In this document: piece by piece, positions 23,144 to 32,099 of the stretch
Layout: the number at the start of each line of letters is the position of its first letter
Position numbering within the stretch: position 1 is the stretch's first letter
From: Bacillota bacterium
GTDB taxonomy: Bacteria > Bacillota > Clostridia > Oscillospirales > Acutalibacteraceae
Length of the DNA stretch: 64,000 bases
Direction: 5' to 3'
Assembly (NCBI GenBank): GCA_023390175.1
Contig: JAEWDK010000024.1
Location: 124,001 to 188,000, forward strand
Translations under genes and position numbers: made by a program
The notes under the pieces: generated by a model
What the model saw: only the letters and a program-made list of their open reading frames with translations
Told to the model about the DNA's origin: nothing
Databases searched by the model: none

Positions 23144-24835
23144 ATGCAGATTCCTAAGCTAAAAAAGCTGTTTATTTACGCATGTGAAAACACACATGAT
23201 TTTCTATATATCGCCGGAATACAGACGATTCGCATTTTAAAAAGGGTTGGGCGCAGAACGGCCCGTTTTCTCCGTCCTGTTACCAATCTTTTTAAGCGTC
23301 TGTATAACCTTACCGTCGGCAGACAGATTGCAAATTTGAAAAGAGAAATCCGCTCGGTACAAGAGGGCTTTTCCATTGCACGCAGGCGGATAGCCGAGGC
23401 AAGAACACAGGGCTTCCTTCGTGTATTTAAAGAGTATGTTTGGGTGACCGGAAAAAGTTTGGTTCGCCACAGGGGATTTCTGTTTTCAATTCTTAATATT
23501 GCAGCCCCCGCTGTGGCTGTATTTTTTCTGATCGTTACCATTCAGCACTGGAACAGCCTCAACTACGGTCTCGTACTTTCTTATGACGGACAAGCGGTTG
23601 CGACAATTCAAAATGAAAAGGTTTTCGAACAGGCGACTGAAATGGTAAGCCAGCGCATGGTACATGATACGGCTTCAAGCAACAACGGAATGAAATTCAC
23701 CCCAACCTTCCAGCTTTCCGTTGTGAATGCGGGCAGCTACGTTCCGGTAAGCGATGTCTGCGATAAAATTATCCAACGGTCTAACGGGATTATTGAAGAA
23801 GCGAGCGGGCTTTATGTTGACGGTGAATTGATTGGCTCGGTAAAAAGCAGTGCCGATCTTCGTTTTATTTTGCAGAACCTGCTGAACAAAGCTCGTGGTT
23901 CCGACGCCTCGGCTTCGGCTGCATTTGTGCGGAATGTGGAAATGATCAATGGCCTATTTCCCACAACAACAATCATGGCTACTGAAACAATGGATAAGCT
24001 GCTTAACGGTACTTCTAAAGCAGCAGTTGTCTATACAGTAAAGGATGGGGATACAGCAACCTCCATTGCCAAAGAGAATCACACCACGATTGCCGATCTT
24101 AATAAAATCAACAATAATCAGATCGGCGATAATTTACACCCCGGGGATTTGATTAATCTTGAAGTGGCGACTCCCATGCTCGGCGTTGAGTTAATCAAAG
24201 AAAATACCTATCAGGTTCCGCTTCCTTATAAAACGACGACAATTCAGGATGATTCCCAATATACGGATTATTCCAAAGTGAAAACGGATGGAGTTAACGG
24301 TGTACAGCAATGTGTTGACAAGGTTTATTATGTCAACGGCGTGGAATCAAAACGTGACATCGTCAGCCGGACAACAGTTCAGCCCCCTGTGGATAAGGTC
24401 GTTATTACCGGTACGAAAAAAAGGCCGAAATACAGCAGTTCCGGGGAAAGCACAGGCAATTTGATGTGGCCGGTTCCTTCGCTTCATATGATTACAACAT
24501 ATTTTACATGGCGGTGGGGCAGTTTCCACACCGGCATTGATATTTCCGGCGGCGGCGCCTATGGCAAAACGATTGTAGCTGCGGACGGTGGAGTTGTAGT
24601 TTCTGCCGGCTGGAAAAACGGCTATGGAAACTGTGTTCAGATCAGCCACGGCGGTGGAATTCAAACCCTATACGGCCACGCCAGCAAACTCCTTGTTTCT
24701 GCGGGGCAAACAGTTTCAAAGGGACAAGCGATTGCACGGGTTGGAAGTACCGGCAATTCTACCGGGCCGCATTGCCACTTTGAAGTAATCAAAAACGGAA
24801 CAAAAGTAAACCCCCTTAGTTATGTCGGAGGGTAA
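23144..24835 (+). CDS. Membrane-anchored LysM-G5-M23 peptidoglycan endopeptidase
   Basis: A 563-residue protein. A basic N-terminal cytoplasmic region (1-115) precedes one membrane segment (about 118-138), an extracytoplasmic region, a LysM domain (about 285-335; YTVKDGDTATSIAKENHTT), a G5 domain (about 355-425) and a C-terminal M23 peptidase. The zinc ligands are in HTGIDISGG, with YGHASKL and GPHCHFEV completing the LytM-type HxH site. It should cut peptide cross-bridges in peptidoglycan. I chose the ATG at 23144 because GAAAGGA is 9 nt upstream. A WalR-like box overlaps its promoter. Confidence 0.92.
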   Translation: MQIPKLKKLFIYACENTHDFLYIAGIQTIRILKRVGRRTARFLRPVTNLFKRLYNLTVGRQIANLKREIRSVQEGFSIARRRIAEARTQGFLRVFKEYVWVTGKSLVRHRGFLFSILNIAAPAVAVFFLIVTIQHWNSLNYGLVLSYDGQAVATIQNEKVFEQATEMVSQRMVHDTASSNNGMKFTPTFQLSVVNAGSYVPVSDVCDKIIQRSNGIIEEASGLYVDGELIGSVKSSADLRFILQNLLNKARGSDASASAAFVRNVEMINGLFPTTTIMATETMDKLLNGTSKAAVVYTVKDGDTATSIAKENHTTIADLNKINNNQIGDNLHPGDLINLEVATPMLGVELIKENTYQVPLPYKTTTIQDDSQYTDYSKVKTDGVNGVQQCVDKVYYVNGVESKRDIVSRTTVQPPVDKVVITGTKKRPKYSSSGESTGNLMWPVPSLHMITTYFTWRWGSFHTGIDISGGGAYGKTIVAADGGVVVSAGWKNGYGNCVQISHGGGIQTLYGHASKLLVSAGQTVSKGQAIARVGSTGNSTGPHCHFEVIKNGTKVNPLSYVGG

Positions 24836-25143
24836 CAAACTGAACTTCGATTCAGTTTAAAAAAAGAAGTGTTCTGCCCCCTTTGGAGAACGGAACGCTT
24901 CTTTTCCATTCCATTACAAAACAGTAACTTATTCCGCTGCTTATTGACTTTTTAATTTATAAGTATTATCATCAATTAGTGTGTTGAAATATAAAATTCA
25001 GAATTTTATTTGATTCAGGATTTACTTAATTTTCTGATTATAATTTCAAAATATTAACAATGATATATTAGTGAAAACCGCTTGATATTTTACGAAAAAA
25101 TGCAATAATAGTATTGTTATAATTTAGATTGGAGCGTGCCGCA
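24836..25143. other. 308-bp intergenic region before murA
   Basis: It holds the M23 gene terminator at its left end, then an AT-rich stretch. TATAAT at 25118-25123 lies just before the murA site but lacks a -35 at the right distance; TTGATA (25083-25088) with TAATAG 17 bp on is the better promoter pairing. No gene is seen. Confidence 0.6.
24866..24905 (+). terminator. Terminator of the M23 peptidase gene
   Basis: GAAGTGTTC pairs with GAACGCTTC (one G-T) around an 18-nt loop, followed by TTTT. Confidence 0.8.
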
Positions 25144-26427
25144 TTGGACAAATTCGTTATTAAAGGTGGCAATCGGCTAACCGGCGAGGTTAACATCAGC
25201 GGAGCTAAGAATGCCGCGATCGCTATTATCCCCGCAGCAATTCTTGCCGACGGCGTTTGCCGCATTGAAAATGTACCAAATATTACAGACGTTTCTTCCA
25301 TTACAAGAATTCTTTACGATATGGGTGCTAAAATTCGCAATATTGATAAATGTACAATTGAAATCGATCCAAGGCCGATTCGTACCCATGTGGCGTCTTA
25401 TGAATTAGCCCGCCATATCCGCGGTTCCTATTATCTTTTAGGCGCACTGCTCGGCCGTTTTAATCACGCGGTTGTCACCATGCCCGGCGGATGCGATTTC
25501 GGAGTCCGTCCGATTGACCAGCATTTGAAAGGCTTTGCCGCATTGGGTGCCGCCTACAAACTGGAAGGCGGTATGGTTGATGTTTATGCAAAAAACCTGA
25601 ACGGAGCCAATATATATTTGGATGTGGTTTCCGTCGGAGCAACCGTTAACATCATGCTGGCCGCAGTGAAGGCGAAAGGCATCACATTAATTGAAAATGC
25701 TGCCAAAGAGCCGCATATCGTTGACCTTGCAAACTTTTTAAATTCTATGGGTGCGGACGTAAGAGGTGCAGGCACCGATGTAATTAAAATATACGGTGTG
25801 GACCACTTAAACGGCACCACCTATTCCATTATTCCCGACCAAATTGAAGCGGGCACATACATGGTTGCCGGCGCGGTAACCGGAGGCGATATTCTTGTAA
25901 AAAATGTAATTCCCAAGCATCTTGAATCCATTTCCGCCAAACTGGAGGAAATGGGGGTAACCGTAGAAGAATATGACGATGCTGTTCGCGTTTCCCGCAA
26001 AGGTAAATTGAATAAGTGTAATATTAAAACAATGCCCCATCCCGGTTTTCCTACGGATATGCAGCCGCAAATCGCGGTGCTCCTGTCTATTGCGAGCGGA
26101 ACAAGCATCATTAACGAAAGCGTTTGGGACAACCGCTTCCGTTATGTGGAAGAATTAAAGCGCATGGGTGCGCAAATTTCGGTTGATGGAAAACTTGCTG
26201 TCATAGAAGGGGTTGACCATTTGAATGCCGCGCCTGTCAAGGCGACGGATTTGCGTGCAGGTGCAGCAATGCTGATTGCAGCGCTTGCTGCAAAAGGAAC
26301 TACTCAGATTGAAGACATTAATCACATTGAGCGCGGATATGAAGATGTTGAAGAAAAGCTTCGCAATTTGGGCGCAGATATTGTACGTGTTCACATTCCT
26401 GAACCGGCAGTGGCACAGGCAATTTAA
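25144..26427 (+). CDS. murA: UDP-N-acetylglucosamine 1-carboxyvinyltransferase
   Basis: A 427-residue EPSP-synthase-fold enzyme that transfers enolpyruvate to UDP-GlcNAc, the first committed step of peptidoglycan synthesis. ISGAKNAAIAI holds the catalytic Lys, and the active-site Cys is in MPGGCDFGVRPID (about 117), so the protein should be fosfomycin-sensitive in principle. HPGFPTDMQPQ is also present. The TTG at 25144 has TTGGAGCG 9 nt upstream; an in-frame TTG at 25129 overlaps that site and is less likely. Confidence 0.95.
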   Translation: MDKFVIKGGNRLTGEVNISGAKNAAIAIIPAAILADGVCRIENVPNITDVSSITRILYDMGAKIRNIDKCTIEIDPRPIRTHVASYELARHIRGSYYLLGALLGRFNHAVVTMPGGCDFGVRPIDQHLKGFAALGAAYKLEGGMVDVYAKNLNGANIYLDVVSVGATVNIMLAAVKAKGITLIENAAKEPHIVDLANFLNSMGADVRGAGTDVIKIYGVDHLNGTTYSIIPDQIEAGTYMVAGAVTGGDILVKNVIPKHLESISAKLEEMGVTVEEYDDAVRVSRKGKLNKCNIKTMPHPGFPTDMQPQIAVLLSIASGTSIINESVWDNRFRYVEELKRMGAQISVDGKLAVIEGVDHLNAAPVKATDLRAGAAMLIAALAAKGTTQIEDINHIERGYEDVEEKLRNLGADIVRVHIPEPAVAQAI

Positions 26428-26451
26428 TCCATAGAATACAGGAACGGGTGG

Positions 26452-26480
26452 GGGATAGACGCTTGTCTTTCCCTTTTCTC
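26452..26480 (+). terminator. Terminator after murA
   Basis: GGGATAGAC pairs with GTCTTTCCC (one T-T mismatch) around GCTT, followed by TTTTCTC. Confidence 0.7.
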
Positions 26481-26498
26481 ATATGCGGAGGTTGATTC

Positions 26499-27290
26499 AT
26501 GGCGAGGTTTTGTCCGCTTTTCAGCGGAAGCAGCGGAAACAGTTATTACATAGGCTCGGCTTCATCGGGTGTTTTGATTGATGCCGGCAGAACCGCAAAA
26601 CAGTTAACAAATATGTTGGATTTTTGCGGAATAGATATCAATGCAATTAAAGCTATTTTTGTGACGCATGAGCATTCGGACCACATAAAGGGTTTGCGTG
26701 TGCTCGCTTCCCGTCGTCATATTCCTGTTTATTCTTCTTTCGGTACGTTGAATGCACTGGAGGAAATGGACTGTCTGACCGGTTTTCAAAGCGATGTGAT
26801 TGACGATAACGGAATGGAATGTGCCGGAATGTATATCAAACCATTTCATACTTCTCACGACAGCGCCGAAAGTATCGGATACCGTGTGCAGACACAGGAC
26901 GGACGAAGCGCAGCGGTTTCAACCGATTTGGGGTATATGTCGGAAGAAGTTCGCTCTGCTCTTTTTGGTACGGATTTGGTCGTTTTGGAATCGAACCATG
27001 ATATCGGAATGCTGAGCAACGGACCTTATCCTTATCCGCTTAAAAAAAGAATCCTTTCGGACACCGGCCATCTTTCCAACCTTGCCTGTGCCGACGAACT
27101 TTGTACCCTTGCCGGAAAAGGCACCTCGCGCTTTGTGCTGGCACATCTCAGCTCGGAAAATAACACTCCCGAACTGGCCTATCAAACAGCGCTGTGCTCA
27201 CTCACGCTTGGAGGGCTGAAATCTGGAATCGATTTTGAGCTCTGTGTGGCGCCGAAAGAAAATACCACCGGGAAAATTACGATATTTTAG
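26499..27290 (+). CDS. yycJ: YycJ/WalJ-like metallo-beta-lactamase-fold hydrolase
   Basis: A 263-residue metallo-beta-lactamase-fold protein. It starts ARFCPLFSGSSGNSYYIG and carries the metal motif THEHSDHIKG (about 62), a His in PFHTSHDSAESIGY (about 118) and an Asp in VSTDLGYMS (about 147). In B. subtilis and streptococci the YycJ/WalJ homologue is linked to the WalRK system and to DNA repair nuclease activity. Here it is not beside walRK but lies upstream of rlmH, as often in Firmicutes. The ATG has GCGGAGG upstream. Confidence 0.88.
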   Translation: MARFCPLFSGSSGNSYYIGSASSGVLIDAGRTAKQLTNMLDFCGIDINAIKAIFVTHEHSDHIKGLRVLASRRHIPVYSSFGTLNALEEMDCLTGFQSDVIDDNGMECAGMYIKPFHTSHDSAESIGYRVQTQDGRSAAVSTDLGYMSEEVRSALFGTDLVVLESNHDIGMLSNGPYPYPLKKRILSDTGHLSNLACADELCTLAGKGTSRFVLAHLSSENNTPELAYQTALCSLTLGGLKSGIDFELCVAPKENTTGKITIF

Positions 27291-27298
27291 GAGTCGTC

Positions 27299-27778
27299 AT
27301 GTTAACGGTTCAAATCATATGCATCGGTAAATTAAAAGAAGCGTATTGGCGGGAAGCCTGCGCTGAGTATGCGAAGCGGCTTCAGGCATTCTGCCGGTTT
27401 TCCATTGTGGAGCTTGCGGAAAGCCGCCTGCCGGAAAATCCTTCCCAGGCGCAGATCGAAATTGCTTTAAATGCTGAGGGCAAAAAAATTCTGTCAGCGG
27501 CGGCGGGTTCATCTCTGTTTGCACTCTGTATTGAAGGAAAACAGCTTTCCTCCGAACAATTGGCAGAAAAAATAAACACGTTGAGTGTAAACGGAATGAG
27601 CTCGGTCAGCTTTTTGATCGGCAGTTCGTTCGGCCTTAGTAATGAGGTAAAACAAGATGCCGACTTTCGGCTTTCTATGTCGCCTATGACATTTCCTCAT
27701 CAACTTGCACGTATCATGCTTTGTGAGCAGACTTACCGTGCGTTCCAAATTATGAATAACGGCAAATATCATAAATAA
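27299..27778 (+). CDS. rlmH: 23S rRNA (pseudouridine1915-N3)-methyltransferase
   Basis: A 159-residue SPOUT (alpha/beta-knot) methyltransferase, the usual RlmH length. LTVQIICIGKLKEAYW at the start, FLIGSSFGLSNEVK (about 103) and the C-terminal MTFPHQLARIMLCEQTYRAFQI with a final KYHK are near-canonical. It methylates pseudouridine 1915 in helix 69 of the ribosome. It begins 8 nt after yycJ with TAGGAG upstream. Confidence 0.97.
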   Translation: MLTVQIICIGKLKEAYWREACAEYAKRLQAFCRFSIVELAESRLPENPSQAQIEIALNAEGKKILSAAAGSSLFALCIEGKQLSSEQLAEKINTLSVNGMSSVSFLIGSSFGLSNEVKQDADFRLSMSPMTFPHQLARIMLCEQTYRAFQIMNNGKYHK

Positions 27779-27797
27779 AAGGAGTCTTGAAACCGTT

Positions 27798-28394
27798 ATG
27801 AAGAACGTGGGAACGCAAAAAATTATAACAGACAGACTGATTCTCCGTCGATTTACTTTGGATGATGCAGAAAATATGTTCAATAATTGGGCCAATGATC
27901 CGGAGGTTACAAAGTACCTTCGCTGGCCTCCCCATTTGAATATTGGTGTTACCACAAAACTTTTAGACGAATGGATTGGCTGCTATAACGATCTGGCTTA
28001 CTATTCGTGGGCGATTGCACTTCGTGAAACCGATATCGTAATCGGCTCCATTGGCATTATGGGGGTCAGCGAAGTTGACGAGTCGGGTGAAATCGGTTAC
28101 TGCATGGGTAAAAAATGGTGGGGCAAAGGGCTTATGACGGAAGCACTGAAAGCAGTGATCTCATTCAGCTTTGAGCAGTCCGGGTTTAACCGCTTAGAGG
28201 CTGATCACTCCGTAAATAATCCTGCATCGGGCCGCGTGATGCAAAAGGCCGGTATGACGCTTGAAGGGATTGCCCGCCAGAAATATAAAGCAAATTTGGG
28301 CTTTCAGGATTGTAAAGTCTATTCGGTTATTAAAGACGATTGTCATCAACTTCAGCCGACGGTCGGGTCTGTTGAGAAAGCCTTTAAAATTTGA
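27798..28394 (+). CDS. GNAT family N-acetyltransferase (RimJ/RimL type)
   Basis: A 198-residue acetyltransferase. It begins with TDRLILRRFTLDDAENMF; the acetyl-CoA binding region includes GEIGYCMGKKWWGKGLMTEAL (quoted over 108-128 in part) and the C-terminal NPASGRVMQKAGMTLEGIARQ. The RimJ/L subclass acetylates protein N-termini, but many members act on small molecules or antibiotics, so the substrate is open. The ATG has AGGAG about 14 nt upstream. It follows rlmH after 19 nt. Confidence 0.88.
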   Translation: MKNVGTQKIITDRLILRRFTLDDAENMFNNWANDPEVTKYLRWPPHLNIGVTTKLLDEWIGCYNDLAYYSWAIALRETDIVIGSIGIMGVSEVDESGEIGYCMGKKWWGKGLMTEALKAVISFSFEQSGFNRLEADHSVNNPASGRVMQKAGMTLEGIARQKYKANLGFQDCKVYSVIKDDCHQLQPTVGSVEKAFKI

Positions 28395-28419
28395 ATCATA
28401 ATTAATTTTTATAAAGTAA

Positions 28420-28460
28420 AAAGCGCTGCCGAATGAGTTGCTCCATTCGGCGGCGCTTTG
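28420..28460 (-). terminator. Terminator of gdhA, convergent region
   Basis: A 15-bp stem (AAGCGCTGCCGAATG / CATTCGGCGGCGCTT) around an 8-nt loop. The better T run lies on the - strand, so it mainly serves gdhA, though it is also placed to stop the + strand GNAT transcript. Confidence 0.82.
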
Positions 28461-28483
28461 ATGTAACAGTACGGAAATTTCTA

Positions 28484-29815
28484 TCAGACCGTACCCTGTG
28501 CCAGCATTGCGTCGGCAACTTTTATAAAGCCGGCAATATTTGCACCTACCACGTAATTTTTGGGATAACCATATTTTTCGGCTGCATCCGAAGCACTTCG
28601 GAATATGCTTTCCATAATGCTCTTCAGCTTTGCGTCAACCTCATAAAATGTCCAGGAAAGACGCATGCTGTTTTGGCTCATTTCTAAAGCGGAGGTTGCA
28701 ACGCCGCCTGCGTTGGCCGCTTTGCCCGGCGCAAACAGCACGCCGTTGGATTGTAAGTACTGGGTGGCTTCTATGGTTGTCGGCATATTCGCTCCCTCTG
28801 CTACGGCGAACACGCCGTTTTGAACAAGTATCTTTGCATCGTCTAAAAGCAGTTCGTTTTGCGTTGCGCAGGGCAGTGCGATGTCACACGGAATGCTCCA
28901 AACGCCCTTGCCTTCGTGGTAAACGGAACTCGGGCGGTATGCTTTGTACTCGGATAAACGGCCGCGCTTTACTTCCTTAATTTCCTTCACTGCCTTCAGG
29001 TCGATTCCCTCAGAATCGTAAATCCAGCCGGTGGAATCGCTCATGGTAACAACCATTCCGCCCAGCTCCTGTGCTTTTTGGCATGCGTAGATTGCCACAT
29101 TCCCCGCACCGGATATTACGATGGTCTTTCCTTTCACAGACTTGCCGTTTTTCCGCAGCATGGCGTCTGTAAAATAGAGGAGCCCGAATCCGGTTGCTTC
29201 CGTGCGTGCAAGCGAGCCGCCATAAGTCAGCCCCTTACCGGTGAGAATTCCGGAGTATTCGTTGCGGATACGTTTGTACTGGCCGAACAGGTAGCCGATT
29301 TCACGGCCTCCCACGCCGATGTCCCCGGCAGGTACGTCTGTGTCCGGGCCAATGTAGCGGGAAAGCTCTGTCATAAAGCTTTGGCAGAACGCCATTACTT
29401 CACGGTCGGATTTTCCCTTCGGGTCAAAATCGGAACCGCCTTTTCCGCCGCCGATCGGCAGCCCGGTAAGTGAATTCTTCAAGATTTGTTCGAAACCAAG
29501 GAATTTTAAAATACCGAGGTTCACAGATGGGTGAAATCGAAGCCCGCCTTTGTAAGGCCCGATCGCATTGTTGAACTGTACCCGGTAGCCGCGGTTCACT
29601 TGTACCTTTCCACTGTCGTCAATCCATGCGACGCGGAATTTGACTTGTCTGTCGGGCTCGGTCAGCCGTTCAAGAATACCTGCCTCTTGATACTGCGGAT
29701 TCTGCTCAATAACCGGCGCCAGGGATGTTAAGACCTCGGTTACTGCCTGAATAAATTCAGGTTCGTTTGGGTTTAGCGCGACGACATTTGCCAGTTGCTC
29801 GTCTACATAAGACAT
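28484..29815 (-). CDS. gdhA: NADP-type glutamate dehydrogenase
   Basis: A 443-residue hexameric-type glutamate dehydrogenase that joins ammonia and 2-oxoglutarate. It has NAIGPYKGGLRFHPSVN, the catalytic Lys region PIGGGKGGSDFDPKGKSD (about 125) and VPAGDIGVGGREIGY, followed by a Rossmann domain (about 205-420). The length and the KGKSDREVM segment fit the small, usually NADP-linked, anabolic class. The ATG has ATAGGAGGAT upstream. It is transcribed divergently from glnA, putting the two ammonia-assimilating enzymes back to back. Confidence 0.94.
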   Translation of the reverse strand: MSYVDEQLANVVALNPNEPEFIQAVTEVLTSLAPVIEQNPQYQEAGILERLTEPDRQVKFRVAWIDDSGKVQVNRGYRVQFNNAIGPYKGGLRFHPSVNLGILKFLGFEQILKNSLTGLPIGGGKGGSDFDPKGKSDREVMAFCQSFMTELSRYIGPDTDVPAGDIGVGGREIGYLFGQYKRIRNEYSGILTGKGLTYGGSLARTEATGFGLLYFTDAMLRKNGKSVKGKTIVISGAGNVAIYACQKAQELGGMVVTMSDSTGWIYDSEGIDLKAVKEIKEVKRGRLSEYKAYRPSSVYHEGKGVWSIPCDIALPCATQNELLLDDAKILVQNGVFAVAEGANMPTTIEATQYLQSNGVLFAPGKAANAGGVATSALEMSQNSMRLSWTFYEVDAKLKSIMESIFRSASDAAEKYGYPKNYVVGANIAGFIKVADAMLAQGTV

Positions 29816-29883
29816 GGGAATATCCTCCTATACATATGTTGCGGGTTACATTATTCCAATTAATAATGTCCACACACTTTAAT

Positions 29884-29912
29884 AGTTTACCATAAGTAAG
29901 ATTAATTTACAA
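29884..29912 (-). promoter_or_regulatory. Candidate gdhA promoter
   Basis: On the - strand, TTGTAA, 17 bp, then TAAACT with a TGG extension. The match is moderate. Confidence 0.45.
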
Positions 29913-30051
29913 TATTTTCATTTTTTAGCAATGTGTAACTTTTTTATTTTTGCAGGGAGTCAGTATAAATGCTGCAAAAAGACGGAAAATATGAGAAGCA
30001 AACTGAAAAATTGTGCATAAAAATGAAATGCGCCTTTCAATTTGAAAAGGA

Positions 30052-30080
30052 TTGACACAGAATACGAAATAGAATAGAAT
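30052..30080 (+). promoter_or_regulatory. glnA promoter
   Basis: A perfect TTGACA (30052-30057), 17 bp, then TAGAAT (30075-30080). The start at about 30087 gives a 76-nt leader that contains an attenuator. Confidence 0.88.
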
Positions 30081-30103
30081 AGAACTAATAACTAAACTAT
30101 TTT

Positions 30104-30150
30104 GACAAGGAGGTTCTTTTTTAAGAGCAGCCTTGTTATTTTATTTTTTA
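30104..30150 (+). promoter_or_regulatory. glnA leader terminator/antiterminator (candidate ANTAR target)
   Basis: GACAAGG (30104-30110) pairs with CCTTGTT (30131-30137). An AG/AG internal loop separates it from the inner stem GTTCTT/AAGAGC closing a T4 loop. A T-rich tail runs to the ribosome-binding site. It looks like an intrinsic terminator. The same bases can form two small hairpins, AAG-GAGGTT-CTT and AAG-AGCAGC-CTT, 4 nt apart, which exclude the terminator. That is the shape of ANTAR-controlled leaders, but each loop matches the AxxGxx rule only in part. Confidence 0.6.
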
Positions 30151-30162
30151 GGAGGTATTCGA

Positions 30163-31494
30163 TTGAGCAGATATTCAAAAGAAGATATTATTCGGATGAT
30201 CGAAGAGAATAATGTCAGATTTATCCGGCTTCAGTTCACGGATATTTTGGGTGCGCTGAAAAATGTGGCAATTACCACCAGCCAAATTGAAAAGGCGCTC
30301 GACAACAAATGCATGTTTGACGGTTCGTCCATTGAAGGGTTTGTACGAATCGAAGAGTCCGACATGTATCTGCGGCCTGACTTGGATTCTTTTGTAATTT
30401 TACCGTGGCATACGCAGCATGGCAGCGTTGCCAGACTGATCTGCGATATTTACAAGCCGGACGGCACACCGTTTGAAGGTGACCCGCGTTATGTGCTCAA
30501 ACGGACTATTCAGGAAGCTGCCGATATGGGCTATACCTTTAATGTCGGACCGGAGTGCGAGTTCTTTCTGTTCAACACGGACGAATTCGGTCACCCTACA
30601 ACCGTTACGCATGATACGGCCGGCTACTTTGATTTGGGGCCTTCCGACCTTGGCGAAAGCGCCCGGCGTGATATTTGCCTGAATCTTGAAGACATGGGCT
30701 TTGAAATTGAAGCATCGCATCATGAGGTTGCATTTGCCCAGCATGAAATTGACTTTAAGTACAGTGAAGCGCTTTCCGCTGCGGATAATATTCTTACCTT
30801 TAAAATGGTGGTAAAGTCCTGTGCGGACGCGCACGGACTTTGTGCAACCTTTATGCCGAAGCCTGTTTACGGCCGCGCCGGTTCCGGAATGCACACCAAC
30901 ATGTCGCTGTTCAAAGACGGTAAAAACGCCTTTTATGATCCGGAAAGCGAGACCGGGCTGAGCCATCTTGCATATAGCTTTATTGCGGGTGTTTTAAAGC
31001 ATGTTAAGGGAATGTGCGCCATTACGAATCCACTTGTTAATTCATATAAACGGCTGGTGCCCGGTTACGAGGCGCCGTGCAACATTGCATGGACTTTGAG
31101 CAACCGCAGCGCGTTAATCCGCGTTCCCGCTTCCCGCGGGCTTGGCACCCGAATTGAGCTGCGCAACCCTGACCCCGCCTGCAACCCATACCTTGAGTTT
31201 GCGGTTTTGCTTGCGGCGGGTCTTGACGGAATTAAAAACGACTTAACGCCGCCGCCGGCTGTTTCAGCCAATATCTATGACTTTGATCAGGCGGAGCGCA
31301 CCGCGGCGGGAATTGATAATCTGCCGTCCGACTTGAACGTTGCAATCGGCGAAATGAAAGCCGACTCGTTTATTGCCGAAGTATTGGGCGATCATGTTTT
31401 CAGCAAATATACCGAAGCAAAAGAAAAAGAGTGGTATGATTTTTCCACCACCGTCACGGAATGGGAATTGGATCAATACCTGAATAAGTTTTGA
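30163..31494 (+). CDS. glnA: Glutamine synthetase type I
   Basis: A 443-residue GSI-alpha enzyme that makes glutamine from glutamate, ammonia and ATP. It has FTDILGALKNV, MFDGSSIEGFVRIEESDM (about 52), GPECEFFLF, AGSGMHTNMSLF and SRGLGTRIELRNPDPACNPY (about 325-345). The adenylylation-site segment of the GSI-beta type is not seen, as expected in Firmicutes, where control is by feedback and protein or RNA regulators. The TTG start at 30163 is set by AGGAGG 7 nt upstream; an in-frame start at 30133 overlaps the leader terminator and is unlikely. The ANTAR regulator gene follows. Confidence 0.96.
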   Translation: MSRYSKEDIIRMIEENNVRFIRLQFTDILGALKNVAITTSQIEKALDNKCMFDGSSIEGFVRIEESDMYLRPDLDSFVILPWHTQHGSVARLICDIYKPDGTPFEGDPRYVLKRTIQEAADMGYTFNVGPECEFFLFNTDEFGHPTTVTHDTAGYFDLGPSDLGESARRDICLNLEDMGFEIEASHHEVAFAQHEIDFKYSEALSAADNILTFKMVVKSCADAHGLCATFMPKPVYGRAGSGMHTNMSLFKDGKNAFYDPESETGLSHLAYSFIAGVLKHVKGMCAITNPLVNSYKRLVPGYEAPCNIAWTLSNRSALIRVPASRGLGTRIELRNPDPACNPYLEFAVLLAAGLDGIKNDLTPPPAVSANIYDFDQAERTAAGIDNLPSDLNVAIGEMKADSFIAEVLGDHVFSKYTEAKEKEWYDFSTTVTEWELDQYLNKF

Positions 31495-31540
31495 CCCAGC
31501 ATATTAGATGTCATATTCCTTTCCACGGAGTTGTTGTAAT

Positions 31541-32083
31541 ATGAGCAGTATACTTGTAGCGAATTCCAATGCAGATTCCGCTAAAAAAATAGCGGCGGTG
31601 CTTCGCTCCGGTGGGTTAAATGTAAGTGGCGTGTGTACATCCGGTTCACAGGTGATCGATTTTACCAACAGGCATTATCAGGGTGGAATTGTTGTTTGCA
31701 GTGAAAAGCTTACGGATATGCTTGCGCTGAATCTGCCAAGAGTTGTTGGCCCAGGTTATGATTTTTTGTTTCTGCTAAAATCCCAGCAGTCCAATGTTTC
31801 AGATTCGCTTGCCAGCACAAGTCTAATCCTCCCGATAAACCGCATGGATTTGATATTCACAGTAAACATGCTTCTGAATATTTCTGACTTCAGCAGCGTA
31901 AGTGTGAAAAAGAAAATGGCAAGCGGCACTTTGGATGAGAAACAGGTCATTGAGTCGGCAAAAAGTATTTTGATAGAGCGCAACCATTTTACCGAGCCGC
32001 AGGCGCATCGTTTTATTCAAAAGAAAAGCATGGATATGGGCAGAAAAATGGTTGAAACCGCTCTGATTATTTTAAATCAATAA
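31541..32083 (+). CDS. ANTAR-domain RNA-binding regulator with degenerate receiver
   Basis: 180 residues. The N-terminal part (about 1-115) has the receiver fold, but the acidic pair of the first strand is replaced (SILVANSNAD) and the phospho-acceptor position reads VVCSEK rather than Asp, so it is probably not phosphorylated. The C-terminal ANTAR domain (about 125-178; EKQVIESAKSILIERNHFTE, then AHRFIQKKSMDMG) should bind tandem hexaloop RNA hairpins and prevent termination. The obvious target is the glnA leader, 1.4 kb upstream in the same direction. The ATG at 31541 has CGGAG upstream; an ATG at 31508 lacks a site. Confidence 0.88.
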   Translation: MSSILVANSNADSAKKIAAVLRSGGLNVSGVCTSGSQVIDFTNRHYQGGIVVCSEKLTDMLALNLPRVVGPGYDFLFLLKSQQSNVSDSLASTSLILPINRMDLIFTVNMLLNISDFSSVSVKKKMASGTLDEKQVIESAKSILIERNHFTEPQAHRFIQKKSMDMGRKMVETALIILNQ

Positions 32084-32099
32084 GGGGGTGATTTGTTCA

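Larger units (their letters stand above)
29816..30162. other. Divergent gdhA/glnA control region
   Basis: A 347-bp region with outward promoters: a candidate gdhA promoter (-), the glnA promoter (+) and the glnA attenuator. A 9-bp stem (TTTTTGCAG / CTGCAAAAA, about 29947-29980) sits between them and may be an operator. No gene is seen. Confidence 0.7.
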
